Positions 11,586-23,694 are shown, numbered from the stretch's first letter. The stretch: DNA of 64,000 bases from Talpa occidentalis (GCF_014898055.3 NW_023601322.1:72506740-72570739); one strand, 5' to 3'. Translations and numbers: made by a program. Notes: generated by a model not told the origin, from the letters alone.

Positions 11586-11912
11586 AAAATTAATGAGCAG
11601 AAAAGGGAATGAGATTTCTTTCTTTTGTCAAATAAAAATGGTATCTAGACACAGAAAACTTACTTATACATTTATGATATAGTGTTTTATTATTACACAT
11701 TTCTAATAAATTTTGGAGGGCCTATGAAGGTAAGAACAGAGAGCACAGAAAAACTCCTAAAACTTTTCTAAGGAGACAAAAACAGAGCAGAGTAAGAGTG
11801 AAAGAATGTTAAGTATTTTTAAAAGATAAAATAAATGTAACTCCTCTCAACACGTTTAGGATGAAACATTTACAAATTAGTAACAAATTACATCCTTAAA
11901 AAAGTGATCTCT

Positions 11913-12448
11913 GGGCCACCCCGGTGGCGCAGTGGGTTGAGCACAGCGCTGTGAAGCTGTCCTCAGCCTCTGCAGTGCGGGTTCGATTCCTGGCCGCCCA
12001 GGGAGATTCCCACATGGCGAGGCAGACCTCTCCTGTCTCTCCCACTGCTCCCCTCAGCAGTGTACTTTGGTCAGTCTGCCTGTTCTATTGCCCACTCTGT
12101 CTCTGGTGAATCCTCTCACCCTCCCGTGCCTCTGGCCTGTATCCCAGCTATTGTATAAATAAAAAATAATTTTTTTTAAAGATTTATTTGTTTATTCGTA
12201 CAAGCACTGGGTACAGTCAGAAGTGCAGAAGGGTGAGAGAATTCACCAGAGCCAGAGCAGGGAACAGAACAGGCAGACTGACGAAATACACTGCTAAGGG
12301 GAGCAGCGGGCCCGGCAGGAGAGGTCTGTCTACCCTCGCTGGAGGCCGGAAATTGAACTGGCGCTGCAGAGGCTGCAGGCAGCTTTGCAGCCCAGTGTTC
12401 AACCGCTTCACCACCAGGGGAGGCCCAAAAATAAATCTTTTTTTAAAA
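11913..12448 (+). mobile_element. SINE class B, split by a second SINE
   Basis: Left part 11913-12160, tail remnant 12427-12448. A class A copy in reverse orientation sits in its A-rich tail, so the class B copy is the older. Confidence 0.88.
12165..12426 (-). mobile_element. SINE class A nested in a class B SINE
   Basis: Reverse class A element inserted in the tail of the copy starting at 11913. Together they make a closely spaced inverted SINE pair in intron 16. Confidence 0.9.
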
Positions 12449-12713
12449 AAATGATTTCTATCTCCCACTTAAGCTCTTTCAAAATTTAATTCAAATGTAG
12501 CCTTTGTGAGGACCAAAAAGACAATCTTCTGAGCACTTCCCAAACCCTTTACCTGCTTTATATTTTTCCTTAGCTAATATCACTGTAGAACATACTTTTC
12601 CCCCCACTTATAAGTCTTCTTAATTGTCTATCTTCCTATTAGAATAATCACTATGAAGAAAAGGATACTTATCATTTCTGTTTTATTGACTGTTTTGTTA
12701 TCAAAAACAATGA

Positions 12714-12983
12714 GGGGAGGCCTCCCGAATGACACGAGGGGTTAAGAAACAACCTGTCAAGCTATCCGCAGCCACTGCAGCACGAGTTCGATTCCTGGCC
12801 AGGGAGCTACCCACATGGTGCAGCAGACCTCTCCTGAATTGCCTGCTGCTCCCCTCAGCAGTATACTTCAGCCAATCTGCCTGTTTTGTTCCCCACTCTG
12901 TCTCTGGTGGATCCTTTCACCCTCCACACCTCCGGCCCATACCCCAGTTCTTATATGCAAGAATAAATAAATCTTAAAAAAAA
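12714..12983 (+). mobile_element. SINE class B
   Basis: Box B CGAGTTCGATTCCTG, tail 'gaataaataaatcttaaaaa'. Followed 12 nt later by another copy in the same orientation. Confidence 0.88.
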
Positions 12984-12995
12984 ACCAAACATGCG

Positions 12996-13262
12996 GGGGG
13001 CCTCCCTGGTGGCCTAGGGTTATTAAGTCTCAAAAGTTATCACCTTTACAGCCTGAGGTCAATGTCCAACCACAGAGCTAACCCACATATGGCGCAGTAG
13101 ACCTCTCCTGTCTTACCCCCTGCTCCCCTTAGCAGCATATTTCAGTAAATCCACCTGTTCTTCTCCCTGCTCTGTCTCTGGTGAATCCTCTCACACCTGT
13201 ACCTTTGACCTATACCCCTGTTCTTCTACACAAAAATGAAGAAAAATAAATTAAAAAAAAAA
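12996..13262 (+). mobile_element. SINE class B, diverged
   Basis: Tandem neighbour of the previous copy; box B is degenerate (TGAGGTCAATGTCC), indicating age. Confidence 0.82.
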
Positions 13263-13597
13263 GCATGTCAGTACCTGTCACAAAGTGAATCTCAATAAAT
13301 ATCAAATAAATAAAATGGTAAAGGAAAATACCAAAACATCTTGGAAGAATAGTAACAAAATGGCTTATTAGAAATTAACAAATTTCTTTTGTTAGTAACT
13401 TATGGCTTAATAGAAATTTACAAAATTCCTGCAAAGAAGAGGAAATTTATCATAAACTATAGAATACATGACAATCAAAAAAACTTAATCTTTGCTAAAA
13501 CACTGAGCTTATAATTACTAATGCAGTACTGTACACTTAAAAATTATGTGGTTTTTGCCACAATAAAAACAACAGCAACAAAAAAATAACAGCTTAC

Positions 13598-13771
13598 CTT
13601 TGCTGGATGTATATAAGAGTGCTGACTGAAAGGAAACCAACTGAGTATCAGTAAGACTCTCTTCCACTGACATCTGCACTGCATACCCAGCATCTGGGTT
13701 TACATTAGGTAAAGACAATAAGTCCGTTGACCGAACAAAGAAATTCCCATGGAAAGTATGTATTGAAAGAC
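13598..13771 (-). CDS. SEC24A: SEC24A exon 16
   Basis: Residues about 763-821 (LSIHTFHGNFFVRSTDLLSL ... SFQSALLYTSSK), in the beta-sandwich that packs on the trunk. Acceptor TTCTAG|GT, donor AAAG|GTAAGCT; 174 nt, phase 1 to 1. Confidence 0.96.
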
Positions 13772-14199
13772 CTAGAAGAAAAAAATTTATGAAAATGACC
13801 TATGTATACCTACATATAGATATCTACAGTGTTATTCAGCAGACTGTAGAGAGTAATTTAAAAAGTATAGATGTGATATTGTAATTTATAGTAAGATTTA
13901 TATTTGTCTTTCCTCCCCTTTTCTGGCACAGAGCTCCTAAAACCGTTAGAATTCCCTAAGAGAAAGATAAAGGTGTCTTTTGCTACATTAATGAGGTGAC
14001 TTTTGAAAAGTATCTAGAAAACCTAAGGATGGGGACTGCTTGCCAGGGGACCCAACTCCAAGATTAGAGGGTTGGAACTTTCAGTCCTACCCACCTTCTC
14101 ATGCTCACTCTACCTCTAAAGAGAGCCAAAGGGCTGGTGGTTGAATTACCAATGGCCAAATATTTAATCAGTCACGACTGTAATGAAGTCTACTGTAAT
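13772..14199. other. Intron 15, part: nothing recognised
   Basis: No exon or named repeat. Further unassigned parts of intron 15 are 14746-15339 and 15701-16098. Confidence 0.5.
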
Positions 14200-14745
14200 G
14201 AACCTACCCTAAATATAAGTAAGAGAAATGAAAACATGTCTAAAAACCTCTACACAAATGCTTTAGCAGTATTATTCAAAAAACAAAAAGAAGTAGAAAT
14301 AATCCAAATTTTCACCGACTGATGAATAGATAAGCAAAATGAGGTAATTGGACAATGAAAATAAATCAAATATTTTTGTAAAAAGTAAAGGAACAAAATA
14401 TTGACACATGCTACAAGATGGGTCAACCTTGACAACATTATGCTAATGACAAGAAATCAGTCACAAAGGACCTCATATTGTGTTGCTTCATTAATATAAA
14501 ATGTCCAGAATAAGCAGATTCATAGAGACAGAAAGATTGGCATTACCTAGAGCTGCCAGAGTTGAGGGTAAAATAAGGAGTGGCTGCTAATTGTTAGAGG
14601 GTTTATTTCTATAGTAATGAAATGTTATAAAACTGGCAATAACATAATGAATATACTCAAAACCAATGAACAGTGTATTTCTATTGAATAAATTGTATGG
14701 TATATAAATTTAATCTCAAAATAGTTGTTATTAAAGTTAAAAAGA
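14200..14745 (+). mobile_element. L1 3' end, old
   Basis: 'aataatccaaattttcaccg', 'gacacatgctacaagatggg', 'cataatgaatatactcaaaa' and 'taaatttaatctcaaaatag' follow the order of an L1 3' UTR. Confidence 0.65.
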
Positions 14746-15339
14746 TAACAGAAACAGAATGTTTTTGTACCAAGTGATTAGTGATGGATGATTACCTGTA
14801 ACTTGTTTGGAGATGTGACAACCTTTTAAAAGTGTTTACTGTTGTTAACAATACTGTATTATATGCTTAAAAATCTGCTAAGAGGGTTGACCTCAAAATA
14901 AAACATTTGCCTTTTCTTATGTAAGAGAATATATGTCTTATTTTCAGTTGCTTCACCAACCATTTTTTCTTTTCATCACAGTGATAAATAACAGAGAACT
15001 TCAATTGGCACATGGTTTGACCAACAGATTTCAATATCTATTTAGTGGACAGGTTCGTGGATCCTTATCTTGGTATATTTATTTTTCCCTACATATTTCA
15101 TATAATTTTTCACTTTAAAAAACTGTTTCACACCTGCTTACAAAGCAGTATTTAAAAAATCTGAAAAAAGAGTAGTACCAGGCTGATAATGTGGATAAGT
15201 GAAATATTAAGAATTATAATTTCTCATTATCCTAAGAATAAAGTTCTATAGGTGCCACAAAATGTTTGAAAAACAGATTGGATAAAATCATTTTGAAACT
15301 CTGAGACTATTTCTAAAGCCACACTGTGGCAAGATGTTA

Positions 15340-15525
15340 GTATCAAGTACATGGTGAGAAGGATACAAATGAAAAGATCTACTTCTGCAGGTGGGTGGTT
15401 CTGATTGTTGACAATAATGGAGTCTACTTAATGCCACTCAACTGAACACTTTAAAATGATTAAAATGGTAAATTTTATGTCACATATACTTTACCATAAT
15501 TTAAAAAAATAATTGTTTAAAAAAT
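15340..15525 (+). mobile_element. L1 3' end fragment
   Basis: 'gccactcaactgaacacttt', 'aaaatggtaaattttatgtc', 'ttaccataatttaaaaaaat' are L1 3' terminal sequences. Confidence 0.65.
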
Positions 15526-15599
15526 ATTCTATCACTACAGCTAAATAAGTGAAATAAAAATTTATCAGCATTATGGCATTATTTTCTTTGGGGATACAA

Positions 15600-15700
15600 T
15601 TTTTTTTTTCAGAGATACAGCTGACATACCATAAAAATTACCCTTTTCAAGAGTACAATTCAGTACATACACAATTGTACTTAAATTTTTATGTTATGTT
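15600..15700 (-). mobile_element. L1 fragment, antisense
   Basis: 'acagctgacataccataaaa' and 'gagtacaattcagtacatac' match the inverted L1 3' UTR. Confidence 0.5.
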
Positions 15701-16098
15701 TCTTCTCTATTCCTAATTGTATATTCCACCACAGTAAACAAAGTATCATAGGAGACAAATCTTAGAAGCAACAATAGGTAAAAAATGTATTATTTAATTC
15801 CATGGCTAGTTGACTGCAACTGTTATTATGGAAGCAATTGTGGCATTCCTCTGTGGGAAAGAGACTGTTACATGATTGAACACTGCTTTCTTAGCAAAAC
15901 AGAAAGTGGGCATATCTGTGACACACAAGATGTAGCCTATAGTTTTGTTTGGCAAAGGAAATGATGATCTATCACAAAATAAACGTTGATCTGTTAAATC
16001 TCTTGGCGTAAGAGAGAAAAATAAAATAGAGTATTTGAGTAATGCTAAAAAAAAAAAGGCATTATTTACTGGTATTAAAAGCAACATTTACTCCTTAC

Positions 16099-16257
16099 CT
16101 TTGGTGCACCGAATCCTCATGACTGCTTCAAAGCCAATCTTACGAGTAAGATATCTCTGTAGTTCCTTCTGTAATTTCTGTACTTGGACTGGGTTATGCT
16201 GATGGTGGTAAGAAGGATAGTAATAGACACTACCTGCTGAATACCGAGAAATACAAC
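16099..16257 (-). CDS. SEC24A: SEC24A exon 15
   Basis: Residues about 710-763 (GCISRYSAGSVYYYPSYHHQ ... VMRIRCTKG), joining trunk and beta-sandwich. Acceptor TTTTCAG|GT, donor AAAG|GTAAGG; 159 nt, phase 1 to 1. The sequence is almost identical to human. Confidence 0.97.
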
Positions 16258-16578
16258 CTGAAAAAGAACATATACTCCTTTTAAGTGCTGCCATTATCTA
16301 CTACTGCTACACCAAAGGAACTACAGGCATTTGAAGCAATTTTTATAGAACCTCCCAAAGTATTGTCAAAAGATAGCATTTTATTTCTTTAAGCAACAAT
16401 ATAAATATTTCTGTAATACATGTTTTGAAAGGAAGAATATCAGGTTTATAATAGACTAATTTGACTGAGAGAATAAAAAATAAATAATAAATGTTAGTTT
16501 GTCCTTCACTTAAAATACCATCATAGAAATACCATTTTGACATTCACTTAAAAAAAAGAATCATTAGAAAGAACTTAC

Positions 16579-16699
16579 CCAGAGATGCTAAATCAGAGTA
16601 CTGTCCACTGAGAAGGAATAAGTCAACAGCTACCTGCTGACCAGAACAGTCCAAAGCTAATTTCTTATAGAAGTCAGTGGATGGTGTCAAGTGAATTTC
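16579..16699 (-). CDS. SEC24A: SEC24A exon 14
   Basis: Residues about 670-710 (EIHLTPSTDFYKKLALDCSG ... SGQYSDLASLG), end of the trunk. Acceptor TTAATAG|GA, donor CTGG|GTAAGTT; 121 nt, phase 0 to 1. Intron 14 upstream of exon 15 is only 321 nt and holds no repeat. Confidence 0.96.
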
Positions 16700-16950
16700 C
16701 TATTAATAAGTCACAAGAAGAAAACTTTAAAATTCATTAAAGTGTCATGAAATTTAACCAGATATCTACAGCTATATCTACTACATATCTACACCTATGT
16801 CAAGTTGTTAACAACTATCCTTGGGCATTCTACAAAATCCCTTAGCTTTATACTATTTTCTGGATTTTTAGCAAGAAACACCTCAGGTCTTTTCTGGAAA
16901 AAAAAAAAAAAAGTTCAAGGTAATACAAAATATTAAGAAAGAAAGAAATA

Positions 16951-17214
16951 GGGGCCTCCCTGGTGGCGCAAGGGGTTAAGATGCAACCTATGAAGCTATC
17001 CATGAGTTCGATCCCCGGCCAGGGAGCTACCCACATGGTGCAGCAGTTCTCTCCTGACTCGCCTGCTGCTCCCCTCAACAGTGTGTTTCAGTACATCTGC
17101 CTGTTCTGCTCCCCACTCTGTCTCTGGTGGGCCCTCTCACCACCACCCCCCACATCTCTGGCCTATACCCCAGCTCTTGTATGCATAAATAAATCTTTAA
17201 AAAAAAAAAAAAAA
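16951..17214 (+). mobile_element. SINE class B, short head
   Basis: Missing the stretch between box A and box B ('agctatccatgagttcgatc'), so about 20 nt shorter. Flanked by AAGAAAGAAAGA repeats. Confidence 0.88.
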
Positions 17215-17411
17215 CAAAGAAAGAAAGGAATAAAATTAAGGTAAGGGTGAATCAAATGGAAAATAATGTAATAAAGTACAAATGTCTACATAAAAGAAAA
17301 ATGCTTTATCCATCTCCTTAAATTCCCTCCTCTCCACAACTGGAAAATAAATTATGAAAAAACAAGCTCTGTGATTCAAAGGAACAGAGCACCAACAAAA
17401 ATCTTAATACT

Positions 17412-17721
17412 GGGCCTCCCCGGTGGCGCAGTGGTTGAGCGCTGGGTTGCGAAGCTGCCCGCGTCTTCTGCGGCGCCGGTTCGATCCCCGGCTGCTCCCC
17501 GGCCACCGAAGGAGGGTCCCACATGGCGTGCAGACCTCTCCTGCCGCCCGCTGCTCCCCTCAGCAGTGTACTTCGGTCCTTCTGCCTGCTCTGCTCCCCG
17601 CTCTGGCTCTGGTGAATTCTCTCACCCTCCCGCGCTTCTGACTGTACCCAGTGCATGTATAAACAAAACAAACAAACAAACAAACAAATAAATAAATAAA
17701 ACATGCCTCTATAAAAAAAAA
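17412..17721 (+). mobile_element. SINE class A, CATGCCTCT-tail type, next to exon 13 donor
   Basis: Young copy with AAAATCTTAATACT direct repeats; the right repeat ends at 17736, 14 nt from the intron 13 GT (17750). In gene orientation it begins at about intron position +29. Confidence 0.95.
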
Positions 17722-17750
17722 AAAATCTTAATACTTGATGACTCTCTAAC

Positions 17751-17957
17751 CTTAGCAGATGACCTCTGGTTGGGTTCCTCTCGCGGTTTCAGAGCTCCGA
17801 CTCCAAGAGTTGGAAGCTGTGTTTGAAAGACAGTCATTCGACCACCAGTTGGGGACATCAGCTTAAAGGCAGCCTGAAGTGCAGGACCCAAGGCACTCTG
17901 GGTCTCCAGGGTCTTGGTGAACATTTGCGGCAATGTTTTTAGTAAATCTTGGACAAG
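17751..17957 (-). CDS. SEC24A: SEC24A exon 13
   Basis: Residues about 601-669 (LVQDLLKTLPQMFTKTLETQ ... EPNQRSSAK), in the trunk domain that contacts SEC23 and SAR1. Acceptor TTCACAAG|CT, donor GCTAAG|GTTAGAG, a weaker 5' splice site than the others (T at +3). 207 nt, phase 0 to 0. Confidence 0.97.
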
Positions 17958-19057
17958 CTTGTGAAATAAAGCAAGAAAACTCAAGAGTGTTACAATTAAT
18001 TTTTTTCCCACAATACGTCAGTAACTAATACAACAGACAAGACACTGATCATGATGATGGTCAGAGGATCTACAGACAGTACATGAAACAATGAAGTTGG
18101 TCAAATAACAAGAAAGCTATTTTAAATCAACGTTATAAATTGGCAAGCAAGACAAATCAAAATTGGGGCCTTACAGTTCTTGCACATGCAATAGTCCAGC
18201 AAGACTATAAGTCCAAAATGTATCTAAAAGAACCATTACAGTATAGAGATTTGATTTATTTTAATGCCATGAAATATGGCCTTCTCAATCACCTCTACAC
18301 ACTTAACTCTTTTCAGTTCCAAAGTGAGTTTAACTCTTTCCCTATTGCAAAATCTAAGATACCGGTAAATTTGCCAACTAAGTAATATCACTATAAAAGA
18401 AAAACAAAACGTAAAACAAACTACCTATTTGGGTTAGGTTGTACAAATAGAGAGTTAATAGGAGAAAATACTTCACACTATGGCAAAGTCACCATTGCCA
18501 ACAGCTGAGACCATAGACTTGCTAGTTAAAATGTTACCCCTACGGCATATATGCATGTACAGGGTAGACAACATCCCCCCTCAGACACATTCTGTTCACC
18601 TCTCACTGTATTATGTCATGGCAATTTCCAGGCAGGTAATAAGAGTTTCTTCTGAACTGACCCCAATGATACTCTGTGAATCAGAAAAGCAAAGGGCACT
18701 GAAAGCAGCCTAGCTAAAGTGCTTCTATGTAGTGACCAGAAGCTTATCTCAGCAACCCTCCCAGTTTCCCAAATGGCTGGCAAGGCAGATTTCTTTCAGG
18801 CTTTCCTCCTTTATGGAACAGGATTATCTTCTACCCTCCTACATATAACTTGCTACATTAGACTTATAAGCAATCAATTCAAGGCCAAACTCAAGAGTTA
18901 TTCATCTGATGATTTTTAACTAACAGCAAATATAAAATGCTACGCAATCTAGAATGTCACATAAAGAAGCAAATTTTTACTTAAAAAAAAGTTCACTTCA
19001 AAAATACATTCTTTCAATATTGCAATAAAAGAAATAAGATAAGGAAATGTGTCTTAC
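17958..19057. other. SEC24A intron 12: no repeat recognised
   Basis: 1.1 kb without any SINE or LINE that I can name, unusual for this gene. The 18480-18900 part is less AT-rich than its surroundings. No exon was found. Confidence 0.5.
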
Positions 19058-19113
19058 CTCTTTACTTTCATTTAAATTTACTAGTAAGTTCTCTGGCATA
19101 GGTATAAAAACAT
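19058..19113 (-). CDS. SEC24A: SEC24A exon 12
   Basis: Residues about 582-600 (DVFIPMPENLLVNLNESKE), a 56-nt exon in the trunk. Acceptor TCTTTCAG|AT, donor GAG|GTAAGAC; phase 1 to 0. Confidence 0.95.
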
Positions 19114-19689
19114 CTGAAAGAATAAATAAATATTTATTTTAAACAAAACTTATTAAAAAAGTTCCAAATACACTAATGCAAGAAAACTCACCTCCTCCAC
19201 TATTACAGTACTGTCTTCCTATGTTCAAAGAGTCACCAAGGGAACATAAATTCAGGTACTTATTGCAACTTATCTCTTACCATGTTAAAAGTAAATAGCC
19301 TCCCAATTAAAAAATATTGATCTCCAACCACTCAGTAAGCATTTGTGCAAGTGTTCTGCTTCTTAGAGTAAAGAAAACAATTTCAAATTCTATTTACCTT
19401 GGCTATCAGTCAAAAAGACACTTAGTACTAAAAAACTGTTAAGACACGAGAATACTGTCTTCACACAGAAGTAATAAAACTCGCCAACAGCTCTGTCATT
19501 CAAAAAGCAGATACTTTCTTATAAGGAGGCCCCTAACTGACCGTAAGTCAGCACATCAGATGAGCTTCTCAGTATTCGAATTTATTCTTGCTCAACAATT
19601 ATATTCCTTTCCTTACAATGAAGCAAACTGGGAAGGAAATGTTATTCCCTTTAGCTACTATATAAAAGTTCGATTGTATATTTAAATTT

Positions 19690-20298
19690 TTCCTTAAAAT
19701 AAAAAAATTAAGATTTATTAAAATATAATTCACATTCCATAATTAACCCTTTTACAGAATGTACAATTTAGTAATTTTTACTATATTCATAGTTGTTTAC
19801 TCATCACTATATAGTCCCAGAATCTTTTTATCATCCAAAAAGAAAATCCACATCATATTCCTCATTTCCCTGCCAACTTTCACAGCTCTAGGCAACCACT
19901 AGTCTTTCTGTCTCTAGAATTGCTTAATCTGGACATTTCATATGGAGTGGAGTCACACTATGAAGTAGTTTGTGATGGACCTCTTACACTTGGCATGTTG
20001 TAGCATCATCAGTACTTCTTTTTTATTGCCAAGTAACATTTCATTATATGGGTATACTAAATTTCATTTATCCATTAATCAGGTGATGGGCATTTGTATT
20101 ATTTCCAGCTTTTGGTTATGTAGTGATGAATGTTAATATGCAAACTGGAGGACATATCTTTAATTTTCATTAGTATATACCTATTGAATGGAATTGCTAA
20201 GTCTTATGGGAACACTATGTTTAACTTCTTGAAGAACTTCCATCTGTTGGCTCCCATGTAAAATTGAGAGGCTGAACCACATCAGTGAATTCACATCT
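19690..20298 (-). mobile_element. L1 3' region, antisense
   Basis: 'acaatttagtaatttttact', 'gccaactttcacagctctag', 'gacatttcatatggagtgga', 'ttcatttatccattaatcag' follow the inverted order of an L1 3' UTR and ORF2 end. The part of intron 11 at 19114-19689 is unassigned. Confidence 0.75.
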
Positions 20299-20551
20299 TT
20301 TTTTTTAATACAGTAGCTGGGTTACTGGCCAGAGGTGCAGGAAAGTGAGAGGATTCACCAGAGACAGAGTGTGGAGCAGAACAGGTGGGTTGAATGAAAT
20401 ACACTGCTGAGGGGAGGAGCGGGCAAGACAGGAGAGGTTTGCTTCGCCAGGTGGTTTGCTTCCCGGCCGGCCAGGAATCAAACCCATGCTGCAGAGGTTG
20501 TGAACAGCTTCACAGCGCTGTGCTCAACCTGCTGTGCCACAAGGGAGGCCC
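20299..20551 (-). mobile_element. SINE class B
   Basis: Flanked by TGAATTCACATCT repeats (left copy about 20287-20298). Lies in the antisense L1. Confidence 0.9.
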
Positions 20552-20734
20552 TGAATTCACATCTTGGCCAAGCATCAGAACTGCTTGTTGACTGATTTTT
20601 ACTTCATGACAAGTAAGTATCTAGGAATAGATTTGAGGATGAATGACTGACATGGCTAATCAGGAGTGAGATTTCAAACAATCAGAAGAAAAGGGGACTC
20701 TTCTCAACTACTGTCATTTAAATATGTACAGTCA

Positions 20735-20850
20735 TTCTTCAAAGTTTGTGGATTCCACATTTGCAAATGTGCCTATTCACTAGAATTTATTTGTAACCCT
20801 GAAATCGATAGACCATGTTTTTTTTGGGTATAGTCATTCATTGACATGCT
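20735..20850. mobile_element. Possible DNA-transposon remnant
   Basis: 'gtttgtggattccacatttg' and 'atttatttgtaaccctgaaa' resemble a Tigger/mariner-type non-autonomous element. No terminal inverted repeats could be confirmed. Confidence 0.3.
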
Positions 20851-20884
20851 GAGTGGCCAAAATATTTGTTTTGAGTTTGGGAAT

Positions 20885-22165
20885 TTTTAAATTGGTGTGA
20901 GGTGGCATTTTATTGTGGTTTTCATTTAAATTTCCCTGATAACTCATGGCATGGATCATCTTTTCAAGTGTTTCCAGTCAATTGTATATAAAAAATATTG
21001 AGCATCATGTACTTACAGATGAATAAAGACAAAACTATCCGAATTCTCTGCCCACTTTTTAAAGAGGTTGTTTTTATTGTAAGTTGCAGTTCCTTATGTA
21101 GCCTAGATAAAAAACCCTTATCAGATATGTTTTACAAATATTTTCTCCCATTTTTGTGTGTTGCCTTCTCACTTTCCTGATGATATTCTTTTGTAATTGA
21201 ATCTAAACAGTTAAAATTGCTTTCAGACCTTAAAGAGCACAAAAGAAAAAACAAACATCTAACTTTCTCTTTGATACTTGTGCTTACAGATGTAGTAACG
21301 AACAACCTTGAGCTATATCCAAGGCCGGCTGGGAACTGAGCACACAAAGAAAGGGCTACCCTGAAGAAAGAGACCTTGAAAAAACTGAATCTGGACCTGG
21401 ACACCAATTATAAAAAAAGTATGTTTTCAATTGGTTTTAATGGATGGAACCTCAGTTCATTGTTACTAAGAAATGCTTAACTTCTATTGATCTTTGGACA
21501 CTGTCTTCCAAATTAATAAATTCCCCTTGTTTCCAAAAGTCTGGAGACATTAAAACTTCCAAATAATCATTCATACTCAAGGGTATAAACAATTGGGTTT
21601 ACCAACCTGGAACAACTAGTCACATCCCAAACTAGCTAGGGATAAGATTCTGCTCCTCTACGGGCCCCAAATCCCCATCCCTATTCAGCAGGAAGTAGTT
21701 CCAAAAGATAGACCTCTTTGCCCATTACTCCTCAAAAATGAGAAGCAAGACATAGAGGGGAGATTTGTCACCAGCCTGGTAACTGGTAATTTTCTTAATA
21801 TTCCCCCATAAAAGTCCCTACTTCTCCACAATTTGGGGAGATGGCCTTTGAGACAGTGGTCTGACACCTCCTCAGGATGCTGGCTCCTGATTAAACCTGA
21901 TTTCCTCAAACCAACTTTTGTCTGAGTTTTGACTAATGAGCAGAGAAGCGGTCAGACCCAAACTCCTATAATACCTGAAGCACAGGAGTGTTTTAATGAG
22001 AATGGCTTGATTTATCTATTTTTACTCTGTTGTTTGAGCTCTTGGTAATTTTAAATCTCTGCCTAATCCAAGCTCACAAATATTTACTTCTGTTTTTCCC
22101 TACCAGTTTTAGTCTCACACTCAGGTCTAGTATCCATTTTGAGTTAATTCTTTTACATTGGGTAA
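20885..22165 (-). mobile_element. L1, antisense, split by an LTR-like insert
   Basis: Left part 20885-21188 ('ttgccttctcactttcctga'); right part from about 21976 ('gatttatctatttttactct', 'tgcctaatccaagctcacaa', 'tccattttgagttaattctt') continues the same L1. Confidence 0.75.
21189..21975. mobile_element. LTR-type insert inside L1
   Basis: About 790 nt begins TGTAATTGAATC exactly where the L1 breaks, and the L1 resumes near 'gaagcacaggag'. A late segment ('ctgattaaacctgatttcct', 'cagagaagcggtcagaccca') reads like an LTR 3' end. No open viral frame is visible. The class and exact ends are uncertain. Confidence 0.45.
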
Positions 22166-22272
22166 AAATATACACAATATATAAAAGTTAACATCTTAAC
22201 ATTTTTAAGAGTCCTAGTGGTATTAAGTACATTCACAATATTGTGTAACTATCTCAGGCACATATTTTCAGA

Positions 22273-22590
22273 TTTTTTTTTTTAATTTTTTTTTTTTGGA
22301 ACTTTTTTTTTCCAATTTATTTATTTATTTATACAAGCGACTGGGTACAGTTAGAAGCGTGGGAGGGTGAGAGAATTCACCAGAGCAAGAGCAGGGAACA
22401 GAACAGGCAGACTGACGAAATACACTGCTGAGGGGAGCAGCGGGCACAGCAGAGGTCTCTCACACCATGTGGGACCCTCACTGGTGGCAGGGGATCAAAC
22501 CGGCGCTGCAGAGGCATCAAACCAGTGCTGCAGAGGCTGCGGGCAGCTTCACAGCCCAACACTCAACCACTGCGCCACCAGGGGAGGCCC
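22273..22590 (-). mobile_element. SINE class A, with internal duplication
   Basis: Perfect TATTTTCAGA target repeats (22263-22272, 22591-22600). The box B region is duplicated: 'ggatcaaaccggcgctgcag' is followed by 'catcaaaccagtgctgcaga'. Confidence 0.93.
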
Positions 22591-22956
22591 TATTTTCAGA
22601 ACTTTTTCATCATCCTATACAGAAATTCTACAATTAAATAACTCCTTACTCCCCTTTCCCTCTGTCCTTGATAACCTGTATTTACTTTTTATCTATACAA
22701 TTTTGCCTGTTCTGAGTACCTCATATAAGTGTAGTTATACAATATTTGTCCTTTCATGTCTGGCTTCATTCATTTAGCATGTTTTCGATATTCACCCATG
22801 TTGTAGCATATATCAGAATTTCATTCTTGAGGATGAATAATATTCCATTATATGAATGAAATACATAGAGTTTACTGGGGTGTTTGGATATCTGGGTTGT
22901 TTCTACCTTTTGGCTATTGTGAATAATGGTGCAATGAACATTGGTATACAAATATA

Positions 22957-23211
22957 TTTTTTTAAAGATTTATTTTATTTATGCATACAACATCACAGGT
23001 GTGGGGGGTAAGAGGATTCACCAGAGACAGAATGGGGAGCAGAACAGGCAGACCTACTGAAATACACTGTTGAGGGGAGCAGTGGAAGAGACTGGAGAGG
23101 TCTGCTGTGCCATGTGGGTTAGCTCCCTGGTGGGAGATCAAAATCATGCCACAGTGGCTGGCGACAGCTTGATAGTGCTGAGACTTAAACCACTGTGCCA
23201 CCAAAGAGGCA
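22957..23211 (-). mobile_element. SINE class B
   Basis: Reverse copy in the same L1; target repeats TGGTATACAAATAT / AGTGTACAAGTATT are diverged. Confidence 0.85.
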
Positions 23212-23596
23212 CCAGTGTACAAGTATTTCTTTGAGACCCTGATTTCAATTCTTTTAGGTTTATATTGGGAAGTAGAACTACAACATCATAATGATAATTC
23301 TATGTTTAACTTTTTTAAGGAACCTCCAGATTATTTTCCATAGCACCACACTATTTTACATTCCCATGAGCAATGCATGACAGTTTCAAAGTTTCCACCT
23401 CCTTATTAATACTTGATACTTTCCATTTTTTTGATCATAGCCAATCTAATGGTATAAAATGGTATCTCACTTTGGTTTTGATTGTGTTTTTAATGACCAA
23501 TGATTTTAAGCATTTTTTTCATGTACTTATTGGAATTTTGTATGTTTTCTTTGGAGAAATGTCTATTCAAGTCCTTTAATGTAAAAAGTTTTTAAT

Positions 23597-23690
23597 ATTA
23601 GGTATGATCCTACACTTCTGAATCACAGTATTGTAAACCAATGTTACCTCAAAAAAATTAAAAATATAAAAAAATTTTAAAATACAGTTT
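23597..23690 (+). mobile_element. Short L1 3' tail
   Basis: 'aaaccaatgttacctcaaaa' followed by an A-rich tail is the L1 3' terminus in sense orientation. Confidence 0.65.
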
Positions 23691-23694
23691 TTTA

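Larger units (their letters stand above)
12470..13320 (+). mobile_element. L2 fragment, split by two SINEs
   Basis: Left part 12470-12712 ('tttacctgctttatattttt', 'cttaattgtctatcttccta'); right end 13263-13320 has the L2 3' end ('agtgaatctcaataaatatc'). Two class B SINEs lie between. Confidence 0.6.
22166..23590 (-). mobile_element. L1 3' region, antisense, with two SINEs
   Basis: 'tggtattaagtacattcaca', 'gaataatattccattatatg', 'ggctattgtgaataatggtg', 'atggtataaaatggtatctc' follow the inverted L1 order. SINEs at 22273-22590 and 22957-23211 interrupt it. Confidence 0.85.
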
